This document shows positions 1-10,367 of a stretch of 64,000 nt of DNA, piece by piece. Where the stretch lies: positions 1,178,001-1,242,000 of the forward strand of contig JAIQDT010000172.1 in the NCBI GenBank assembly GCA_021521415.1. Direction: 5' to 3'. Numbering within the stretch: the stretch's first letter is position 1; every line of letters starts with the position of its first letter. Below the pieces are notes generated by a model. It had not been told where the DNA came from. It did not search any database and saw only the letters and a list, made by a program, of their open reading frames with translations. Source of the DNA: Bidens hawaiensis (Eukaryota; Streptophyta; Magnoliopsida; Asterales; Asteraceae). Both the position numbers and the translations under genes were made by a program.

Positions 1-306
1 GCCAGTCCCTTCAAAACATGTCATGTGTCTGCCTCTTAAGCCAGCTGCTTCAATCTATTCACCTGCGTACATACTAAAAGTCAGCTACGTTGAGTGAGTT
101 CTAGTTAAGATAGGCAACATACCATAAATTCACATACTTACTTATACGTATCCGAATATACATATTACTTAACCTGTTCATTCCCTCTTTCGTACATACA
201 TAAGTATATACCTTCATTTTTACTTTCATTCTTTCGTACTTTTATATTTTATATTACTTTACATACATACTTATACATTTTAAAGAGGCTTTCGCCCTAT
301 AACCTC

Positions 307-432
307 ACATATTTATTAGGGTATGCCACCCTTCTGTACATATATTATTAGGGTCTGCCACCCTCCTTCACAGATATTGTTAAGGTCTGCCACCCTCCTT
401 CACATATATTATTAGGGTCCGCCACCCTCTTA
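307..432. repeat. 32-bp tandem repeat, four copies
   Basis: Four head-to-tail copies of a 32-bp unit begin near 307, 339, 371 and 403. Each centres on AGGGT-CTGCC-ACCCT, a 5-bp inverted repeat around a 5-base loop; copy 1 reads TATGCC in the loop region and copy 3 has AAGGT. The unit could form a small hairpin. No function is known to me. Confidence 0.85.
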
Positions 433-858
433 CCGTCAATTCATACATACCTTCCTTTTCGTTTATTATATTTTTTTTATATATACTTTCTAAATGCTCT
501 TAATCCTTTCTACATCATTCATATATCATACTTACATCATTCATGGACATTCATATATCATGCATACATCATTCATAAACATATAAATACCATACACTTA
601 CCACTTAAGGTAAGTGTATTGACTAATTACATCGAGTATGCACACAACCCTAAAAATATAACAAGGAAGTGTGGCTAGAAACTCACCTGGATCCTGTTTC
701 TTTCTTAGTTTATAGTAATGCCCCTCTTTAGCTATGCACGACTAACTTTATAATAATTACAAGTATCAATTAACTAACCCTATTCATATTATACTTCTAG
801 ATTAATAAAACCCTGAACGAACGGGGGTCCGGGGGCAGCGTCCCTGGCAGCTGGGTTC

Positions 859-901
859 TAGGGGTGGTTGCCCCTAGCAGGGTCTAAGGGGAAGAGCCCC
901 T
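859..901. repeat. Two adjacent GC-rich hairpins
   Basis: TAGGGG (859-864) pairs with CCCCTA (871-876), and AGGGG (887-891) pairs with CCCCT (897-901). They sit in a GC-rich island within otherwise AT-rich DNA. Such islands are common in plant LTRs; nothing more can be said. Confidence 0.6.
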
Positions 902-1014
902 GGATGGGGTCGAGCTAAAAATTTTATTTCAATTATTTGTTCTTTACTAAAAAGTTCATCAGAAATTTCTAAGCCTGGGTCATTCTACTCGAGTGTCCCC
1001 TTTCCATTCGAATG

Positions 1015-1530
1015 CCTTTGTAATCGAATTCTCGTATATTCGATAAAATTTTTATTCAAGTACCCTTGTATTTAAATATCTTTGTATTCGAATACCCTTG
1101 TATTCGAATAGATTTGTATTCGATTGGATTTTTTATGCGAATAGAATTTGTATTCAAACAGGTTAGTATTTGAACAAACTTGTATTCGAATATCTTTGTA
1201 TTCGAATACCCTTGTATTAGAATAGATTTGTATGTGATTGGAGTTTGTATGCGAGTAGAATTTGTATTAGAACAGGTTGGTATTCTAATAGACTTGTGTT
1301 AGAATATAACTCGTATTCGAATAGACATATATTTGAATAGGCTTGCATTAGAATGGAAGGAACTTATATTCGAATATAACGTGTATTCGAATGAAAGTTG
1401 TATTCTCCTTCGTTTCTGTCTTTCATCCTTTCTTTCTTTCCTTTCACATCATTGAACAAGGAATGTTTATATTCGAATGTTCGCCCCATTTGAATACACC
1501 CACTGTGATATTGTATTAGAATGGTAGCCC
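1015..1530. repeat. Array of TATTCGAATA palindromes
   Basis: The perfect 10-bp palindrome TATTCGAATA and close variants (TATTAGAATA, TATTCGATTG) recur roughly every 20-26 bases over half a kilobase, mostly in the phrase TTGTATTCGAATA. Copies are diverged, so the array is old. Its regular spacing and palindromic unit match the style of the hairpin arrays in elements F, X and G. Confidence 0.75.
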
Positions 1531-1596
1531 ATTCGAATGCACCCACTGTAGGTTGTCCATACCTTTATTATAGTTATCATGATATATATGTTAATA

Positions 1597-1612
1597 TCCA
1601 ATCTCCTATCAT
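1597..1612. repeat. SINE target-site duplication, left copy
   Basis: TCCAATCTCCTATCAT, identical to 2006-2021. Confidence 0.9.
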
Positions 1613-2005
1613 TATCATCATCATCGTACTCAGTATATCCCACCAATAGCAAAGCTATGGTAGGGTCTGAGGAGGGTAAGATGTAGACAGCCTTACCTCT
1701 ACCCCATGGGGATAGAGAGGCTGCTTCCGGTGAGACCCCCGGCTCGATAGTAGTTTTGCATCAAGCCTTGGACATATTACATAAGGCACATAGCACTCAA
1801 TCATCGGGACGCCGGCTGATTGGTGCATGTACCCTTGTCTTTCGGCTATCAACGCCACCACATGATGCCTGATTAACCTTCCATCACTTTTAACGTTATT
1901 TTCACAAAATTAGTAAAATAACGTCAAAATTAGTGCAATTTTAATTTTGCCCACCCGAGGGTTCACACATATATATATTATATGCGCGCACCGCAAGCAG
2001 GGCAC
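1613..2005 (-). mobile_element. tRNA-type SINE (393 bp) with 16-bp target-site duplication
   Basis: The 16-base sequence TCCAATCTCCTATCAT occurs exactly at 1597-1612 and again at 2006-2021, bracketing 393 bp. On the minus strand the insert begins TGCCCTGCTTGCGGTG, passes through a region with TAGCCGAAAGACAAGGGT (A-box-like), and ends with CTTACCCTCCTCAGACCC, GGTGGGATATACTGAGTA and a (GAT)n tail next to the duplication. A long exact TSD, short length, no coding capacity and a simple-repeat 3' tail together define a SINE mobilised by LINE machinery. The 3' half resembles the widespread angiosperm Au-like SINE group from memory. It lies beside or inside the 3' LTR of element G. Confidence 0.85.
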
Positions 2006-2021
2006 TCCAATCTCCTATCAT
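2006..2021. repeat. SINE target-site duplication, right copy
   Basis: TCCAATCTCCTATCAT, identical to 1597-1612. Confidence 0.9.
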
Positions 2022-2762
2022 AGTATAATATCACCTTTTAAGCATTTCCACTTCCCTTTTCGACTAAGCTAGCCCGTTTATCCATAGATCTTGAACCTTT
2101 TTTGGGTTTAAACGTATTTAAGCAGGATGTAGGGTTTCAAAATAACCCGTACATACCACAAGTCTACTAAATCCATTTTTTACATCAAGTTTGAACATTT
2201 AAAACATAATAATACCCGATTTGCCTTAGGGCTAAGTCTTAGGAAAAATCGTTATTGTTTGAACGCGTTAATCCAATACACAGATCTCAGATCTGAGCTA
2301 TATATAATTAACACTAAATACGGATCTAGTTAATAGTTACACTTGATTGTATGTTGTATGTAATATATTAGTTGTATGTATGTGTATAATATTAGTAAGA
2401 AGCCTTGAGAGTGTATTTGGACAGAGGTTTGTTACGATTAACTCAAAACTTAAATTAACAATGGACTAAACCTACAATAAATAGAAGATGGATCTAGTTC
2501 GTTACACATTCCGTAACGAACTAGCATACACTTCGTTACATACATATAATATAATAACTTAACGAATCACCCCTGATTCGTTAAACATCCTTAACGAATC
2601 AGGAGGGAAATTAACTTAGATCTAGTTCGTTAAACATCCTTAATGAACTAGTCTATACTTTAACGAACAACAATAATAACTTAATACTTCATTACATAAC
2701 AAAAACGACAAATACATAAACGATAGATACAAAGACTTGAGACGCTGAACCGTGTACTAACA
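2022..2762 (-). mobile_element. Element G: start of 3' LTR (partial)
   Basis: Read on the minus strand, the purine-rich tract at 2763-2776 is followed directly by TGTTAGTACACGG at 2762, the expected TG start of a 3' LTR. The LTR contains a cluster of palindromes built on AACGAATC/GATTCGTT (2494-2651). Its far end was not found; the SINE insertion at 1613-2005 may lie within it, so it could extend to about 1200. The same palindromes recur in G's spacer upstream of the env-like ORF. Confidence 0.6.
2494..2651. repeat. AACGAATC/AACGAACT hairpin cluster in G LTR
   Basis: Four inverted repeats are visible: CTAGTTCGTTA/TAACGAACTAG (2494-2524, 9-base loop), TTAACGAATCA/TGATTCGTTAA (2559-2584, loop CCCC), CCTGATTCGTTAA/TTAACGAATCAGG (2572-2603, 6-base loop) and CTAGTTCGTTAA/TTAATGAACTAG (2622-2651, one mismatch). 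The arms differ between copies but remain self-complementary, so the pairing, not only the sequence, has been kept. Confidence 0.85.
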
Positions 2763-2776
2763 GACACCCCCTCGTC
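2763..2776 (-). promoter_or_regulatory. Element G polypurine tract
   Basis: Minus strand reads GACGAGGGGGTGTC immediately before the TG of the LTR at 2762. This is the expected place for priming of plus-strand DNA synthesis in an LTR element. Confidence 0.65.
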
Positions 2777-2796
2777 TTGAGCTCTTTGCTTTTAAT

Positions 2797-5700
2797 TTAC
2801 TTGAAACGCTTGGACTGCCAATCTCTGCAACTATGAATCCCGTTATCATAACATACACGCACGACGTGTTGGAACTGCATATCTAGATCATAGTCTTCAT
2901 TGCGTTCGAACAATATCTTATTCTTGTGTAGCACATCGTTGTCGGTCTCGGTTAAGTTAACAAGCCACATCGGATCAATGATCTTGATTAGCTCGGTCTT
3001 CAAACCTTTGCCCAGGACAATGATGGCCTTGCCAGTTCGGTTATCGTAATACCAGTGGTTGAAAGATAGATGCATGTGTTGATTCAACGTCTTCACTGGT
3101 ACCCGCTTCATGGTCTTTGGCGGCTTAACCTTGAGGATCAACTTTCTACAGCCCGTCCATGGATCGATCTCGTCAATACGCTTACGAGTGGGAACCCGCG
3201 GTTTGAAAAACTTAAAACCATGATTGACCTCGAACAACAGATGTTGATGAAACCATTCTGCATGTCGATTTCCCCCACGATTCATGAAAGGATGACAAGC
3301 TAACGTCCTCACATCCCATATCGGTAAGGAAAGAACGTCTGTCATCTTTGCATAATACTTGACTCCCTTTTCCCACTTAACAATTCATACTTTCAACTCA
3401 TAATCAAATAACCATGAAATGATATCACCTTGAACCATTGACACAGTCTTGAATGAGGTCATCTAATTGGCTTTGGCAAGAGCACCTGCTTCATCCTTCT
3501 GCTCCTGATCTACATATCTATAAGCCTTAATAATCTTACGGGTTTTCTTGTTTCGATACCCAAACCACCTTGCAATATCAGCATCAGTCGGGTTTTCAAT
3601 CGAATTGAATCTCGTAATAACCACACTTTTACCCTTAGATACCTTATCCAGATTATCCTCAGCTGCTTTAAACGTTTCCTCATTAAATATTGGAGCACCC
3701 TGATCAACATTGGTGTGTTGAAACAGGTCAGGATACTCCTCAGCTGTGACATCTTTAACTTCGACCTCCTCATCTACATAAATAAAATCCGTATTCATTT
3801 GAATAGTCAGATCATTTAAAATCTCTTCATAGTTCTCAACTTCCACATCCGGTTCCGCCTCTAACACGGTCAACTCATCGTCATTCAAACCAAGCAGTAG
3901 TGAAATCTGCTCTCGTGATAGAGACCTTTCAACAAACTGACCGACCTCAATCTAGTTTCTATTCACCACACTTCTGACCACCCCTGATCCATCAACAGAA
4001 ATAACTGTATCAGCTTCAATCATCTCAATCAGTTTGGCAGCAGTCGTATCAAGATAAATAATAATCTGCTTGCTCGATTCATCACTAGTACTAGTGCCTG
4101 CACCAGCGGAAGAACCGTGAGATTGTTTCCGCTCACTTCCTTCGGCACCTGAAACATCAGGATCTTCATCATCATTTTTCAAATTTTACAATGCATCATC
4201 TTTACACATGAGTTGCAAAATGAGATCCTCTTGTTCTTTCAGCTTCACCCTCTGAGATGTGACAATATCACGAAGAGCTTTCGTTTCCTTTCAACAATAA
4301 GAAAAATATCCCATTAATTTCTTCTGATTCTCCATTAACCGTTCTTGATTCAGGCGGTCAGCAGACATTTGATTTTCATACAAATGTAGAAGACTTAACA
4401 ACATATTTGTCTACTGAGTTGGAGACATAGCATGAAAGGAAGCAGGAATAGGTTGCACAGGATCCTGTGGACGACTCAATCTCAAGAACGAGATATCCAT
4501 TGGTGGTGGAGGCAACATCATTGGTGTTGGAGACACCACCGAGGTTGTAGTAGAATGCATTAGCAAGGTAGATAGGATTGATTGTGGAATCATGCCAAGC
4601 TCTGGATCTGAAGTAAGCGTGGTCATTAAAGTAAGCTCCGGAGTGCTAGTAGTGAGCGATACCGCCGGTCGTTGAGGTGTAGATGACCTTGGAGGTTGAA
4701 CTCCAAACGAGATGCCAACCCCAGCCGACACTCGACGCTTAGAAGAGCCTTCAGAAGCCAACTCTTTACCCTTTCTCTTTCGTTGAGCTGCAATTGTAGC
4801 AGCTAAAGCCGCTTCAACCGCAGCTTGTTGTTCTATAATAGCCGCATCACCATCACCACCATTACCACCATCATTACCATCATCACCACCATCATTCTCA
4901 GCTGGTCTCTCCTCACTCTCAGAATTCGAATCATCATGGATCCAGTGATCATTGTCGGGACATAAATACTCTAGATTAACCAAATGACCAATCAACCGTT
5001 TGGTCGGAGGAGGATCCTTCCTGTAGACTTTCATCCTCCGAAGGGTATCAGTTGTCATATGATTGAGTGTCATCACGTCGTTTACAATCGCTTGATCAAT
5101 CACCAGAGTAGGAATCAAGTCTTCAATAATTAATTGGGGGAAACTTCGATACATTAGAAACTTTTTCTTTTGAATCATTTGAAGACAATGTTCTTTAAGA
5201 TGATAGAAAATCATCTCTGAAAAGTTGAACGATTTGTTGAGAACCAATGCAACGAATGCTCACTGTAACATGACTCGGCATTCATCATAACAACCCTTAC
5301 GACCTCCCAAGCAGTGGATCAATACGTGTAATAAATACTTGTAGTTCGGGCATAAACCGTTCTTGTTGTACATCGAGTCTTCAATGTTGCCACCATAGAA
5401 TACCTGACGAAATAGACCCTTGATCACCCTTTTATCAAACTCACATGGATGATCAACGGTGTCTTCAAAACGAAGCACACGTCGGATTACGTCAATATCA
5501 ACCGTGATCGGAATTTGGTTGATTGTGGCTACAATGTGATTCTCCACTTCATTATACCTAGCCGTACTCCAAAATTGACGAACTATACTGAAACGAACGT
5601 CAGGATTTGCTGTGATTGCATAGGGAATACGCGAGCGTCGTAGGAACTCCAATAACCCTCCAAAGATGTTCTCATCAGAAAAATTTGTACCAACGAAGGA

Positions 5701-5856
5701 ACAAATATTGTGTTTCTTATCATAAGGAAGCACATGCATATTTTGCTGCTGTTGTTGTTGCTGTTGTTGTTGTTGATTAGCAACCGGTGGATCTTGGTCC
5801 ATGTTATCAGCCATAATACTAAATAAATAACATCGAGAATCAGTAATATTCAACAA
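2797..5856 (-). pseudogene. Element G env-like third ORF (decayed)
   Basis: About 1020 codons run in one minus-strand frame from an ATG near 5808-5856 to a stop at 2797, broken by nonsense codons (for example 5260-5262, 4411-4413, 3952-3954, 3463-3465) but with no frameshift. Order: a short N-terminus with a poly-Gln run (CAA/CAG repeat near 5745-5775), a conserved domain of about 150 residues containing KKHNICSF, RQFWSTA and VIRRVLRF, then KSFNFSEMIF, an acidic/Ser-rich middle with coiled-coil-like stretches, and a C-terminal segment with HWYYDNRTGKA. The N-terminal domain lines up with 51073-51650 (KHNMCALL, CWRSA, MIRRFLRL). No signal peptide or membrane segment is visible, so env-like is a positional label. 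It follows pol, as in Sireviruses with a third ORF. Function unknown. Confidence 0.75.
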
Positions 5857-7429
5857 TTATATAAATAAAAATTTGTAAAATGTTGAAAGTTATCAACTAA
5901 AATTAATAAGGAAATTAATTTAATATGTCATTCGTTAACAACAGACTGATTCATTACAATATTATAACGAATCGCCTGTTTGGCTATAAGGTAAATACAA
6001 AACGAATTAAGAATTAGCGAATTACTATGAAAAGGTAACGAACTAACCCTCTTGTCCGTTATAATTTACAAATCCCAATATGATTCGTTAGAAAAATTGA
6101 TTCGCTTATTCTAATTTGTTTGAATTGCTTAACGAATTGGACACGACTTGGTTCCAATTCGCTAAACATAACGAATGGCCAAAACAGCTTAATCTTTGAC
6201 TTATCTGGTCAAGGTCAAAATTACCAAGAACACTAAAAGTCAAAAATTCAAATATGACATCAATTACCCCATAATCATCGTTGGATATCCGAACAAATGA
6301 CCACAAGAATCTCGAAAACTCATTGCGATTAGAATGGTATCGATTTGGTGGTCCAAAACATGATATAAGTTAATTAAATTAGGGGTTTGAACAAAATATA
6401 AAACCCGATAGTAAAAGTTAATAATTAACCCAGCAATCATCAATCAAAACATGATAAAAGATCACTATGGATCTCAGAAATCCATTCCGATGATAATGAT
6501 ATCAAAATAGAGGTACTCGACATGGTATCAAGCACCCATATTAAGGTTTATGAAAACCTCAACAACACGGTAATAAACTTGTATAATTAACCTATCAAAT
6601 CTGTATCATTTTAGACGAAAAACACAAAGGTTTGATCGTCTATACCTTAGGAACACAATGGTATGATCAAAAATACGAGATTCGAAGATCGAAAAATTAG
6701 TGGAAATTTTGGCATTGTAACAGTACTAAGTGAAGAAGAAGATGAATAGTAGGACGATTCGTTTGCACGCCGTCCTATATACTGACACAACACAATTCCC
6801 ATTGTAACGAATCAGATGATTCGTTTGAATTTTGAATTAACGAATCAGGTGATTCGTTATGTTAAATTAACACGTTTCATAGCGAAATAGATTTCATAAT
6901 TGTCTAATTCGTTGAAAATGCATATCGAATTAAGTAACATTCGTTACAGAGTGCGGAAGCGAATTAGGATGACGAATTAGGTTGTAATTCGTTTGAATGA
7001 CCTAATTCATTATTCATAATTAACGAATTACTCTTTATTTAATTTAAATGAATAAATAAATTAATAAATGAATTAAATATTTATATAGATTAAAGAATTT
7101 AAACAATGCAAATTTTTAACTTAAAAACGAATTACCGAGGCCCTTTATCTCGATAATTGAATACCTTATTGAATACCTTAAAACGTTTTACGTTTTTTAT
7201 TAAAAGTTATAACTTAAAATGAATAAATTAAATAATAATAAATAATTGTGCATGGTTTTGTTGTCCGTAGCAATTCAAATAAGTTAAAGATAATTTGTTC
7301 ATTAAAATGTAAAATATTTACAAACGAAATATACGAAAATGAAAGACATAGAATAGAAAATATTTTTGTGTTTTAAATATTTTCAAAAGCAGTAAATATT
7401 TTTGGATTTTTGTTGAGTTTGAGCAGATA
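5857..7429. other. Element G spacer, motif-rich part (non-coding)
   Basis: No coding frame. AACGAATC, AATTCGTT and variants recur many times between 5930 and 7030. Perfect palindromes include AACGAATCA-GA-TGATTCGTT (6806-6825) and TAACGAATCA-GG-TGATTCGTTA (6838-6859). The same word families occur in G's LTR at 2494-2651. The remainder is AT-rich without further structure I can see. Confidence 0.7.
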
Positions 7430-8048
7430 ATCATATTGACTAAATTGCCCTTCCATCACAGTTTTATATTTCAGCGATATTATGACTGGCGTTAAGTCGG
7501 TCATTGATGTTGTTGTTCACTTAAATCTTATAACAAGTCTTTAAGCATTTTTGTGAGATGAATAATGGTTCAATTAGCGCACAGAATATCATAAACTATC
7601 AGCCTCTAATCTCGGTTCAAGCGTAATTTGATTTTTGCCAAATCACCCCAACTTGACTTAAACCATTATAGTGTTGATCAAAATTTTGAAAGTTTTAGAA
7701 TATTTGAGCAATGCATCAAGTTTCCTTTACTGTAAGTGAGTATGCACGAGTCCATCTGTCGGCTTACATACATTGTATCCCCTGGGGTCCGTTTCTTATT
7801 GGTATTGAGACGCGCGCAAGGGAGGTACAGATGTATGAATAAGAGCGGATTTTGATCAAGTCAGTAATTTAGATTGTACGAAGTACAGCAGTGATCAAGT
7901 TTAATGACTTTGGGTTTGCTCTAAAAGCAAGTGAAATATTCATGCTTATGAATACCCTGATGATTAAGCCGCATAAACACTCACAGTGTCCAGAAACCTA
8001 ACGCTTGTTATTTGCTTTATTATATTTTTGGGTAATCAACAATTATAA

Positions 8049-8081
8049 GGCTTGAGTATGACCGGTTATTACATTTCTGCC
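8049..8081 (-). other. Conserved GGCAGAAA block (element G)
   Basis: Minus strand starts GGCAGAAATGTAATAACC and continues GGTCATACTCAAGCC. It matches 24737-24770 in A and 48546-48579 in B at most positions although it is non-coding. Confidence 0.7.
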
Positions 8082-8353
8082 ATCCTCACTGAGATTTTTG
8101 AAAAAGACTAACACCTCTTTCAATTTGGCTTTTCTTTATGTTTATATCACTTAATCTGCTCTAACATTTTGTTTACGACCTATCAATGCACCAATGATTA
8201 AGCACTCAGTCTTTTAAGCTTATTTTTTGCTGGATTTGGGGTCAAACAATCAATGTACTATTATTTTCTTTTTTTGCTTCAAAAACTCAAAATTTTGAGA
8301 AGCATAAAACAAAATTAATTTAATCGCCCAGCTACTTTCAGTCTATAGATTTA

Positions 8354-8391
8354 TGGCTATCTTATCAATCTACAAGTAAATAATAGGACCA
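8354..8391 (-). other. Spacer stem-loop, copy 2 (element G)
   Basis: Minus strand begins TGGTCCTATTATTTAC and ends GATAAGATAGCCA. The inner stem is ATTTAC/GTAGAT around TT. It is the counterpart of 24447-24484 or 24318-24356 in A and 48103-48138 in B. Confidence 0.65.
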
Positions 8392-8501
8392 AAACATGCA
8401 AGCATGCTACACAAACTTTAAATAACCAACATAATTTTCAGCAAGAAAATTAAGTAAAAACGCATAAAGAACGCCCCAATTCCTTTCCATTGTCAGGTAA
8501 A

Positions 8502-8539
8502 TGGTTATCCCGAACATTTACAAGAAATTATCAGGGCCA
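8502..8539 (-). other. Spacer stem-loop, copy 1 (element G)
   Basis: Minus strand begins TGGCCCTGATAATTT and ends GTTCGGGATAACCA. Outer pairs TGG/CCA and CCC/GGG and an inner ATTT/AAAT stem replace the TCCT/AGGA pairs of other copies, which is a compensatory change. Confidence 0.65.
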
Positions 8540-8951
8540 AACATATACAAGTACATGTCCTTCAAATAGGAGTAATTGACATATATTTCAGCTATCGTAA
8601 GCAAAAATCTTTTTGGTTTTTCTCTTTACATACTTAAAACACAATCTTTTTATCTTTTTCGGATTTTTCTATACAAACGAGAAATTCACAATTCTTTTGA
8701 ATAAAAAATTTCACAATCTTTTTGATTTTTCAAAATTTTAAGATGTTTTTGGATTTTCAAATTTTTAAACATAAAGACATGAAAACTAAAGACATGAGAC
8801 CATACTATTTTTGAATTTTTTAAATTTTTAATGTTTTTGGATTTTATCTATTCAAACGAAAAGCACAATATTTTTGTATTTTCTATTTTCACCCTCTAAA
8901 AACCAAAATCAAAATTAAATTTATGATAAAATTAAACTAAAATAAAGATAG

Positions 8952-9204
8952 TTATCCTAGTTTCAGGATATCAGCAAAGGTCTTTAGGCCATTTAAACCA
9001 AGCAAAAATTGAAAACGTGTTTTATAAAATGCCTTAGTAAATAAGTCAGCTCTTTTTCAAGGTCAATTAATTTCTTCTCAAAGCAATCCCGTATGAAATG
9101 ATATCGAATTTCGATATGTTTCGTTTTAGAGTGTTGTACGGGATTTTTGGTGATGCTAATGGCAGCTGAATTATCAATTAAAATTGTAGTAAGAAACTTC
9201 AAAT
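8952..9204 (-). pseudogene. Element G RNase H C-terminus (pol fragment)
   Basis: The minus strand encodes the end of a Ty1/copia pol: [19 protein letters not shown], then [15 protein letters not shown], matching the RNase H tail of B (47200-47310). After one frameshift near 9050 it continues [18 protein letters not shown] to a stop at 8952-8954. The upstream part of pol is cut off at 9204, where insertion X begins with TGTTGGG. The LFTKAF ending and LNGLKTF tail differ from the A/B family, so G is a separate Sirevirus lineage. Confidence 0.8.
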
Positions 9205-9838
9205 TGTTGGGTTTTAACAAGATTATCAAAGCCATATAAACCCATTTATATGAAAAACGCAGCGGATTAAAATTTTTTAAATCTTGTTATATTGATTGAT
9301 ATAAAACCCGTTTTATATGTAAAACCCAAGCCCCGGATCCACATACGAATTACATGCATACCAAAACTATCAACCATAGGGGGTTTATGTAATACAACCT
9401 TTCAAGAGGCAAGAAGTTGAAGGAGATGACGGTTTGAATGGCTAGCCTTCAATGGAGAAGATCCTCAAGCTTGTATACCCTCCAAGCCTTCAACAAACAC
9501 CTTGCTTGCTAGGATTTAATGACTCTTGAACTTGAAAGATTAACCTTCTTGTGTTCTTCTTCCTTGAACCGATTTTGGAGAGAAGAGAGAGAGGAGAGAG
9601 ATTACCAATTGCATGTAATGTGGTTGGTGTGTTCATATGTTGTGTCCCAAGGTAGATATTAATAAGAGAAAATATTTCAAACAAATGAGTAGGAAATTTC
9701 CCCCCAAAAGTGGGCTGATCCTACCAGATATTATTTTCTCTTTTTTCCTGGAACAGACTAATACTCCATGTACTAGTCTCAGGACTAATACTTCATGTAT
9801 CAGTCGCATTACTAATACTCCATGTATTAGTTCACAGG
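9205..9838. mobile_element. X: unassigned LTR-like insertion
   Basis: It begins TGTTGGGTTTTAAC exactly where G's RNase H reading is interrupted and runs to ...TTCACA at 9836, giving TG...CA ends of about 632 bp. The minus strand carries a TC-rich run like an LTR leader (9575-9600). No TSD was found: CAAAT precedes it and GGTGT follows. It contains three hairpins (9757-9831). It may be a solo LTR on the minus strand, or the 5' part of F's LTR. Open frames here are short and unlike known proteins. Confidence 0.4.
9757..9831. repeat. Three ACTAATAC hairpins, 27-bp period
   Basis: Copies at 9757-9777, 9784-9804 and 9811-9831 have arms ACTAATAC and GTATTAGT (copies 1 and 2 with one or two changes) around a 5-base loop T(C/T)CAT. 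Geometry (8-bp arms, 5-base loop, 27-bp period, three copies) matches the GGCGAAGTT array at 9894-9968. Confidence 0.85.
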
Positions 9839-10353
9839 TGTTGGTGCATTTTGTGACCGTCGCTATGCAATTCTGACCAGCGGAGACGCCATAGGCGAAG
9901 TTAGAACAACTTCGCCTTAGGCGAAGTTAGAACAACTTCGCCATAGGCGAAGTTAGAACAACTACGCCTACTGGCCCAAGCCCAAGCCCGCGAAGTTGGT
10001 TTATCTATATATGTGTGTCTTGTTTAGGGTTTAGAATCCAGAAAGTCAGAGTGTTTTGTGATCAGTTCAATTGTCTAGAGAGAAATAGAGAGGGAGAGTC
10101 GTGTGGGTCGGCCTGTGGTAGAGCTCACCTCGGGTCGGCCGTGTTTTGTTTATGTTCGGTATGTAACTTGTTTTGGTTATTATATAAAGGATCTCCAGAT
10201 TCGTTTATTCCATTCGTGTGTTTGTTCGTGTGTTTGTTTATGTGTAATCGTGTTCTTCGTCTTCTACACCATTAATAGAGTCTAGGAGGATTCCGCACTC
10301 CTAGACCTCGTGCGGATCTCGTATCGATCAGCGATGCCCTGGGGAGACTTACA
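9839..10353 (+). repeat. F 5' LTR
   Basis: 515 bp, starts TGTTGGTGCATTTTGTG and ends GGGGAGACTTACA, adjacent to the primer site. A TATA-like TCTATATATG lies at 10004-10013. Three GGCGAAGTT hairpins lie in the presumed U3. The left end is supported by the second TGTTGGTGCAT at 11507. Confidence 0.65.
9894..9968. repeat. Three GGCGAAGTT hairpins, 26-bp period
   Basis: Copies at 9894-9916, 9920-9942 and 9946-9968. Arms are GGCGAAGTT and AACTTCGCC with loop AGAAC; the third copy has one change in the right arm (AACTACGCC). Confidence 0.9.
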
Positions 10354-10355
10354 AG

Positions 10356-10367
10356 TGGTATCAGAGC
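10356..10367 (+). promoter_or_regulatory. F primer binding site (tRNA-iMet)
   Basis: TGGTATCAGAGC, the standard plant initiator-Met tRNA complement, two bases after the LTR end. Confidence 0.85.

Larger units (their letters stand above)
1..1596. other. Non-coding AT-rich left edge
   Basis: No credible reading frame is present. The stretch is AT-rich and holds a 32-bp tandem repeat, two GC-rich hairpins and a long array of TATTCGAATA palindromes, each listed separately. Dense short palindromes are typical of LTR or spacer DNA of Sirevirus-type elements elsewhere in this window, so this is probably an old LTR or spacer, but no boundary could be found. Confidence 0.6.
7430..8948 (-). other. Element G spacer, conserved non-coding module
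   Basis: Non-coding, yet collinear on the minus strand with the spacers of A (23696-25320) and B (47433-49140). Landmarks in order after the end of pol: two stem-loops (8539-8502 and 8391-8354), a 33-bp GGCAGAAA block (8081-8049), a GGGGTGATTTGG block near 7650, and TTAGTCAATATGAT (about 7445-7430). Distances from the pol stop are similar in all three elements. G's proteins are far more diverged from A/B than these blocks are. Confidence 0.7.

Noticed and set aside
307..432. CRISPR array
   Set aside because: Direct tandem repeat without unique spacers, in a plant nuclear context.
1655..1861. 68-codon minus-strand ORF
   Set aside because: It is the body of the SINE, which is non-coding.
9490..9684. 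64-codon minus-strand ORF in X
   Set aside because: No homology or codon structure recognised; the TC-rich run suggests an untranslated leader instead.
10015..10285. Cys-rich small ORFs (86 and 60 codons) as secreted peptides
   Set aside because: Located in F's LTR just before the primer site; no signal peptide of usual form and overlapping frames are equally open.
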